A stretch of DNA of 64,000 nt from Nocardioides xinjiangensis (lineage in GTDB: Bacteria > Actinomycetota > Actinomycetes > Propionibacteriales > Nocardioidaceae), in the NCBI RefSeq assembly GCF_017916455.1, contig NZ_JAFMSY010000003.1, forward strand, positions 62,001-126,000. Reading direction: 5' to 3'. Positions within the stretch are counted from its first letter, which is position 1, and every line of letters starts with the position of its first letter. Both the position numbers and the translations under genes were made by a program. Below, piece by piece: positions 59,824-64,000 of the stretch. The notes under the pieces were generated by a model. The model searched no databases, was not told where the DNA came from, and saw only the letters and a list, made by a program, of their open reading frames with translations.

Positions 59824-60893
59824 GACCGGATCAGCCCGTCGAGGCGCCTGCCGACGATCTGCACGGCGGCCCCGAAGAGCGAGTACATCTCGTTGGTCGT
59901 CTGCCCGTGGAACCAGCGGTAGTAGATCTGCTGGGCGATGACGGCCATCCGGAACAGCCCGAACACCTCGTAGAACCGCCACTGGTCGGGCGTGACCGTC
60001 CGGCCGGTCCGCTCGGCGTACGCCGCCACGAACTCGTCGCGGGTGAGCATCCCCGGCAGGTGCGTGGGCACGCGGCGCATTATCTGGACGTCCTCCGGGT
60101 CGTCGGCCTGCACCCAGTAGGCCATCGAGCCGGCGAGGTCCATGAGCGGGTCGCCGAGGGTGGCCATCTCCCAGTCGAGGACCCCCACGACGGTGGTCAC
60201 GTCGTCGGCGTCGAGCACCAGGTTGTCGAGCTTGAAGTCGTTGTGGATGACGCAGGTCGCGACGTCGTCGGGCTGGTGCTCGTCGAGCCACGCCATGACC
60301 GGCTCGAGGTCGGGCACGTCGTCGGTGCGGGCGGCACGGTAGCGCGTCGACCACCCCTCGACCTGCCGGCGCACGTAGCCGAGCCCCTTGCCCAGGTCGG
60401 CCAGCCCGGCCGCGTGCGGATCGATGCCGTGCAGCTCGGCCAGGACATCGACGGCGGCCAGGCACAGGGCGCGCGCCCGCTCGGGTGGCAGCGGCACCTC
60501 GGCGGGCCACTCGCTGCGCGGGATCACGCCGGGGACACGGTCCATCGCGTAGAAGTCGGCACCGATCACGTCGGGGTCGTCGCAGAAGGCCACCATCGGC
60601 GCGACGTAGTCGAAGACCGGCGCCAGGGCCGACTGGATGACGTACTCGCGGTGCATGTCGTGCGCGCCGCGGGCCTTCGTGCCGCGAGGCGCCCGGCGCA
60701 GGACGAGGTCGCGTCCCGAGGGGTAGCGCAGCAGGAACGTGAGGTTGGACGCGCCGCCGGTGAACTGCCGGACCTCGGGCTCGCCGTCCAGGCCCTCGGG
60801 CGTGGCGGCGTTGTCGCGGATCCACGCGGCGACCCGGGCGACGTCGAAGGCGTCCTCCGCCCGCACCTCCCGGGCGCCCGGCACGCCGCTCAC
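59820..60893 (-). CDS. APH-type phosphotransferase, acyl-CoA dehydrogenase-associated kinase
   Basis: A 357-residue aminoglycoside-phosphotransferase-fold kinase. The nucleotide and catalytic motifs are VIHNDFKLDNLVLD and GVLDWEMATLGDPLMDL. Proteins of this type (LvaA; the APH domain of human ACAD10/ACAD11) phosphorylate the hydroxyl of 4-hydroxyacyl-CoA so that a partner dehydrogenase can act. GTG at 60893 overlaps the SDR stop. The dehydrogenase of the same family is encoded in the operon, supporting this role. Confidence 0.88.
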   Translation of the reverse strand: MSGVPGAREVRAEDAFDVARVAAWIRDNAATPEGLDGEPEVRQFTGGASNLTFLLRYPSGRDLVLRRAPRGTKARGAHDMHREYVIQSALAPVFDYVAPMVAFCDDPDVIGADFYAMDRVPGVIPRSEWPAEVPLPPERARALCLAAVDVLAELHGIDPHAAGLADLGKGLGYVRRQVEGWSTRYRAARTDDVPDLEPVMAWLDEHQPDDVATCVIHNDFKLDNLVLDADDVTTVVGVLDWEMATLGDPLMDLAGSMAYWVQADDPEDVQIMRRVPTHLPGMLTRDEFVAAYAERTGRTVTPDQWRFYEVFGLFRMAVIAQQIYYRWFHGQTTNEMYSLFGAAVQIVGRRLDGLIRS

Positions 60894-61654
60894 GAGCCGG
60901 CCGCCCGGAGCTTCGCCGCCTGCTCGCGCATGATCGCGTCGTAGGCCGGTCGATCCGCCCACTTGAGGAAGTACGCCTGGCGCGCCGCCTCGTCGGGCAC
61001 GATCACGTCCTCCCCGGCGTCGATGCCGGCGAGCACCGCGGCCGCGACGTCGTCGGCGGTGACCTCGGAGCGCTCGACCAGCCCGGCGACGAGCCGGCCG
61101 ACCGCCTCGTCGCTGCCCCGCATCGAGTCCATCAGGTTGGTGCGGAAGTAGGACGGGCACACCACGCTCGCCCGGATGCCGTACGACGCCAGCTCGTGGC
61201 CGCACGTCTCCGTGAACGCCACCACCGCGGCCTTCGTGGCGTTGTAGGAGCCCATCCCGCCCGGGTGCACGAGGCCGGCCAGAGAGGCGACGTTGACCAG
61301 GTGCCCGGAGCGCTGCTCCTTGAGCACCGGCACGAACGCCCTCGTCCCGCGGACCAGTCCGAACAGGTTGACGTCGGTGATCCACTGCCACTCCTCGAGC
61401 GTGCAGCGGTCCACGCGGCCGCCGCCGGCCACGCCGGCGTTGTTGACCAGGACGTCGAGGCCGCCCCACCGCTCGCGGACGGCCTCCACCGCGGCGGCCC
61501 AGTCGGCGTCGGAGGTGATGTCGAGGACGAGGTCGATGCCCTCGGCGGCCACCCGGTCGGTCGCGAGCACCTCGTCGCCACGAGCGCGGAACGCCGCGAC
61601 CAGCGCGGCACCGAGGCCCGAGGCGGCGCCGGTGACGAGCACGCGGCGGCTCAC
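60890..61654 (-). CDS. SDR-family NAD(P)-dependent oxidoreductase
   Basis: A 254-residue SDR with TGAASGLGAALVAAFRARG, NNAGVAGGG, Ser in LVNVASLAGL and SYNATKAAV for the Tyr/Lys. It may oxidise a hydroxyacyl or ketoacyl intermediate. GTG at 61654 overlaps the acyl-CoA dehydrogenase stop and its own stop overlaps the kinase start, so all four upstream genes are translationally linked. Confidence 0.92.
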   Translation of the reverse strand: MSRRVLVTGAASGLGAALVAAFRARGDEVLATDRVAAEGIDLVLDITSDADWAAAVEAVRERWGGLDVLVNNAGVAGGGRVDRCTLEEWQWITDVNLFGLVRGTRAFVPVLKEQRSGHLVNVASLAGLVHPGGMGSYNATKAAVVAFTETCGHELASYGIRASVVCPSYFRTNLMDSMRGSDEAVGRLVAGLVERSEVTADDVAAAVLAGIDAGEDVIVPDEAARQAYFLKWADRPAYDAIMREQAAKLRAAGS

Positions 61655-62904
61655 GAGACGTACTTCCCGAGCTCGATCTTGGCCACGACGTTGCGGTGCA
61701 CCTCGTCGGGTCCGTCGGCCAGCCGCAGCGTGCGGGCCCCGACCCAGGCCGCGGCGAGGGGGAAGTCGTCGGACATCCCGGCGCCGCCGTGCAGCTGGAT
61801 GGCGGTGTCGATGACGTCGAGGGCCATGTTGGGGACCTCGACCTTGATCTCACTGACCGCCGAGTACGCCTCGCGGCTCATCCCCTGGTCGAGCAGCCAC
61901 GCGGCGTGCATGACCAGCAGGCGGGAGCGGTTGATCGCGATGCGCGCGTCGGCGATGCGCTCCCGGTTGCCGCCGAGGTTGGCGATGGGCTTGCCGAACG
62001 CGGTGCGCGAGGTGGCCCGCGCGCACGCGAGCTCCAGCGCGCGCTCCGCGAGCCCGACGGCCCGCATGCAGTGGTGGACCCGGCCGGGGCCGAGCCGGCC
62101 CTGTGCGATCTCGAACGCGCGACCCGGCCCGAGCAGGACGTTCGAGAGCGGGACGCGCACGTCGTCGAACGACACCTCGCCGTGGCCCAGCGGCTCGTCG
62201 TGGTAGCCCATGGTGGTGAGCATCCGCTCGACCCGCACCCCGGGGGTGTCGCGGGGGACCAGGACCATGGTGTGCCGCGAGTGCCGGTCGGCGTCGGGGT
62301 CGGAGAGCCCCATGAAGACCAGCACCTCGCAGTCCGGGTTGCCGACGCCGGTGGACCACCACTTGCGGCCGTTGATGACGACCTCGTCGCCCTCGACGCG
62401 GGCGGTGGCGGCCATGTTGGTGGCGTCGGAGGACGCAACGTCCGGCTCGGTCATGCAGAAGGCGCTGCGGATCTCCGCCCGCAGCAGCGGCTCGAGCCAG
62501 CGCTCGCGCTGCTCGTCGGTGCCGTACCGGAGCAGCACCTCCATGTTGCCGGTGTCGGGAGCGTTGCAGTTGAAGACGAGGGGCGCGAGGAACGACCGGC
62601 CCATCGCCTCTGCCACGGGCGCGTAGTCGACATTGGAGAGGCCCTCGCCGCCGTCGGTCCCGAAGTCGGCGGCGTAGCGGCCGGCGTGCTCGGCCGGCAG
62701 GAACAGGTTCCACAGGCCCCGGGCGCGGGCCTTGCCCTGCAGCTCGGCGATGACGGGGTGGGGCGTCCAGTGGTCCCCTCCGGACTCGCGCAGCTCAGTC
62801 GTCCGACGATGCACCTCTGCCTCGACGGGCTCGACCTCGTCGGCGACGAACGCGCGCACGCGGTCGCGGAGGTCCGCTGCGCGGGGGGAGAGGGAGAAGT
62901 CCAT
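61651..62904 (-). CDS. Acyl-CoA dehydrogenase, ACAD10/ACAD11-like
   Basis: A 417-residue acyl-CoA dehydrogenase. FAD/substrate motifs are FCMTEPDVASSDATNM, VINGRKWWSTGVGNPDC, RTAFGKPIANLGGNRERIADARI and IQLHGGAGMSDDFPLA. The active-site region reads LADGPDEVHR, the pattern of ACAD10/ACAD11 rather than the usual YEGT. Such enzymes with an APH kinase convert phosphorylated 4-hydroxyacyl-CoA to enoyl-CoA. It is the first gene of the operon; the divergent TetR operator overlaps its promoter region. Confidence 0.93.
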   Translation of the reverse strand: MDFSLSPRAADLRDRVRAFVADEVEPVEAEVHRRTTELRESGGDHWTPHPVIAELQGKARARGLWNLFLPAEHAGRYAADFGTDGGEGLSNVDYAPVAEAMGRSFLAPLVFNCNAPDTGNMEVLLRYGTDEQRERWLEPLLRAEIRSAFCMTEPDVASSDATNMAATARVEGDEVVINGRKWWSTGVGNPDCEVLVFMGLSDPDADRHSRHTMVLVPRDTPGVRVERMLTTMGYHDEPLGHGEVSFDDVRVPLSNVLLGPGRAFEIAQGRLGPGRVHHCMRAVGLAERALELACARATSRTAFGKPIANLGGNRERIADARIAINRSRLLVMHAAWLLDQGMSREAYSAVSEIKVEVPNMALDVIDTAIQLHGGAGMSDDFPLAAAWVGARTLRLADGPDEVHRNVVAKIELGKYVS

Positions 62905-62921
62905 GGATTGACCTTGGCACA

Positions 62922-62942
62922 CTGTTGAGCAATGCTCAACAG
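62922..62942. promoter_or_regulatory. Perfect TetR-type palindrome covering the regulator start codon
   Basis: CTGTTGAGC (62922-62930) and GCTCAACAG (62934-62942) are exact inverted arms around AAT. The ATG of the TetR gene (62932-62934) lies inside. The site is 18 bp from the acyl-CoA dehydrogenase start, so one operator can repress both directions. Confidence 0.75.
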
Positions 62943-63543
62943 CGTGGCCGAACCCGCCGAGCGCGATCCCGTACGCCGGCGCCTGAGCGCGCAGGAGCGT
63001 CGTCGGCAGCTCGTGGGCATCGGGCTCGCCAAGATCGTCGAGAAGCCCATCCAGGACCTCTCGATGGACGACATCGCGACCGAGGCGGGGATCTCCCGCG
63101 GTCTGCTCTTCCACTATTTCCCGACGAAGACGGACTTCTACCTCGCCTGCATCGCCGCCGCGGGACGCCGGATGCTGCGCACCACCGCGCCGGACCCGGA
63201 CGCGCCCGGGGAGGTGCAGGTCGAGATGGTCACCCGGCTGATGATCGAGCAGATCGACCGGCGGCGTGACTTCTACCTCGCGCTCGTGCACGGCCACGGC
63301 GTCGCCGACCCGCGGGTCAGCGAGGTGGTGGACTCCGTGCGCGAGGGCAGCACCGAGCGCGTGGTGGCGGCGCTCGGGGTCCCGGAGCGCCAGCGCGAGG
63401 TCGTCCGGGCGTGGTGGGCCTACACCGAGGACCGGGCGCTCACCTGGTCGGCGGTGCCGACCGGCGAACGCCCGGTCCCGGTGTCGCAGCTGGTGCGGGA
63501 GTGCGTCGCCGCCCTCCACGCACTGCTGCGGATCAGCGTCTGA
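62932..63543 (+). CDS. TetR-family regulator of the acyl-CoA dehydrogenase operon
   Basis: A 203-residue TetR protein. The HTH reads IQDLSMDDIATEAGISRGLLFHYFPTKTDFYLA; the rest is the ligand-binding helical domain. It is divergent from the operon it presumably regulates. ATG at 62932 lies within the palindromic operator; a GTG at 62944 is an alternative start four codons later that would leave the operator in the leader. A fatty acyl-CoA type ligand is expected from context. Confidence 0.88.
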   Translation: MLNSVAEPAERDPVRRRLSAQERRRQLVGIGLAKIVEKPIQDLSMDDIATEAGISRGLLFHYFPTKTDFYLACIAAAGRRMLRTTAPDPDAPGEVQVEMVTRLMIEQIDRRRDFYLALVHGHGVADPRVSEVVDSVREGSTERVVAALGVPERQREVVRAWWAYTEDRALTWSAVPTGERPVPVSQLVRECVAALHALLRISV

Positions 63544-63556
63544 GCACCATGGGCGC

Positions 63557-64000
63557 TCAGCCCTTGGTGACGCGGCCCTTCACGGCGAAGCGGAGCCGGT
63601 CGTCGACCGGCTTGCCGCCGCACGCCAGCACGGTGTCGCGGTCGCACCGGTAGCGCGTCGAGCCGTTGACCAGGGTGACCGAGACGGCACCGACGGAGCG
63701 GTTGTCGAAGGAGACCCTGGTGCCGCCGTCGCCCCCGCGGCCGAGCCGGACCAGCTTGACCTGGCGCCTGCCGTCGACGCGGTGGACGACGACCACGGCG
63801 GACGGCGACGTGCGCTTGGCCGGTCCGCTGACCCGCAGCGCGAGCTTCCACCTGCGGCCGTCGAGGCCGGTGCCGGGAACGTAGAGGTAGGACGCGGAGG
63901 CCAGGTGGTGGATGCGCGTCGCGAACCGCTTGGACCGCTTCCGCTTGCTGAGCGCCTTGCCGGCGAAGATCCGGCCGCCGGCGTACTCGGCGCCCTCGGG
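63557..64000 (-). CDS. C-terminal fragment of a large secreted protein
   Basis: The last 147 codons of a minus-strand gene whose start lies right of the window. The visible part (AGGRIFAGKALSKRKRSKRF, VVVVHRVDGRRQVKLVRLG, VSVTLVNGSTRYRCDRDTVLACGGKP) is beta-rich with two cysteines and resembles the C-terminal region of actinobacterial secreted metalloprotease-type proteins (MXAN_6640-like). The upstream domains are needed to name it. Confidence 0.55.
   Translation of the reverse strand, partial: PEGAEYAGGRIFAGKALSKRKRSKRFATRIHHLASASYLYVPGTGLDGRRWKLALRVSGPAKRTSPSAVVVVHRVDGRRQVKLVRLGRGGDGGTRVSFDNRSVGAVSVTLVNGSTRYRCDRDTVLACGGKPVDDRLRFAVKGRVTKG

Overview
The window is very GC-rich chromosomal DNA from an actinobacterium, most likely Nocardioides or a close relative in the Propionibacteriales. 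The evidence is the gene order: a UPF0182 membrane protein, a PPA1309-family protein, a PDZ/Lon-type protease, a DUF2342-type zinc metalloprotease and a DUF5679 protein lie together, as in actinobacterial chromosomes generally. GTG starts and 4-bp GTGA/ATGA stop-start overlaps are frequent, and there is an initiator tRNA with the actinobacterial C1xU72 mismatch. I see no insertion sequence, prophage, CRISPR array or rRNA. About 65 protein genes are called; the first and last run off the window.

Layout. (1) 1-11.2 kb: conserved core genes (leader-binding/ThiF-like fragment, DUF5679, enoyl-CoA hydratase-like, PHP protein, YgjP-like peptidase, NUDIX, zinc protease, moaE, PDZ-Lon protease, PPA1309, UPF0182), then tRNA-fMet. 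(2) 11.2-33 kb: a stress island with a TPP enzyme, a molybdopterin oxidoreductase lacking its Fe-S cysteines, spore-photoproduct-lyase-like repair, a lysine-rich histone-H1-like protein, a SARP regulator beside manganese catalase and a putative manganese transporter, hemerythrin, a zinc alcohol/formaldehyde dehydrogenase, an LEA-like/Holin-X/DUF3618 envelope operon and a fatty acid desaturase. Six starts in this island carry the same promoter-like motif, GNNT-N15/16-GGGTAC, matching the sigma-B-type general-stress consensus known from Streptomyces; four of them sit only 8-9 nt before the start codon, suggesting leaderless mRNAs. (3) 33-47 kb: YbdK-type ligase, amidohydrolase, an FAD/NAD(P)-TPR fusion, racemase, cydAB, acdS with a GntR regulator, and two luciferase-like oxidoreductases. 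(4) 47.5-55.2 kb: a phenylacetate locus, paaZ divergent from paaABCDE, with a TetR gene nearby and a 12-bp palindrome between the divergent starts. (5) 55.5-64 kb: an SNF2-type helicase, a long hairpin and an unusual tandem-repeat array, then an operon of acyl-CoA dehydrogenase, SDR, APH-type kinase and histidine phosphatase with a divergent TetR gene whose start codon lies inside a perfect operator-like palindrome. This last operon resembles a split bacterial version of the ACAD10/ACAD11 and LvaA/LvaC systems for hydroxyacyl-CoA catabolism.

The observations most worth following are the stress promoter series, the 11-bp-periodic repeats between the SARP gene and manganese catalase, the Cys-less molybdopterin enzyme, the kinase/dehydrogenase/phosphatase operon, and the hairpin plus repeat array at 57.6-57.8 kb. 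All functions are inferred from sequence features and family knowledge; no database search was possible.
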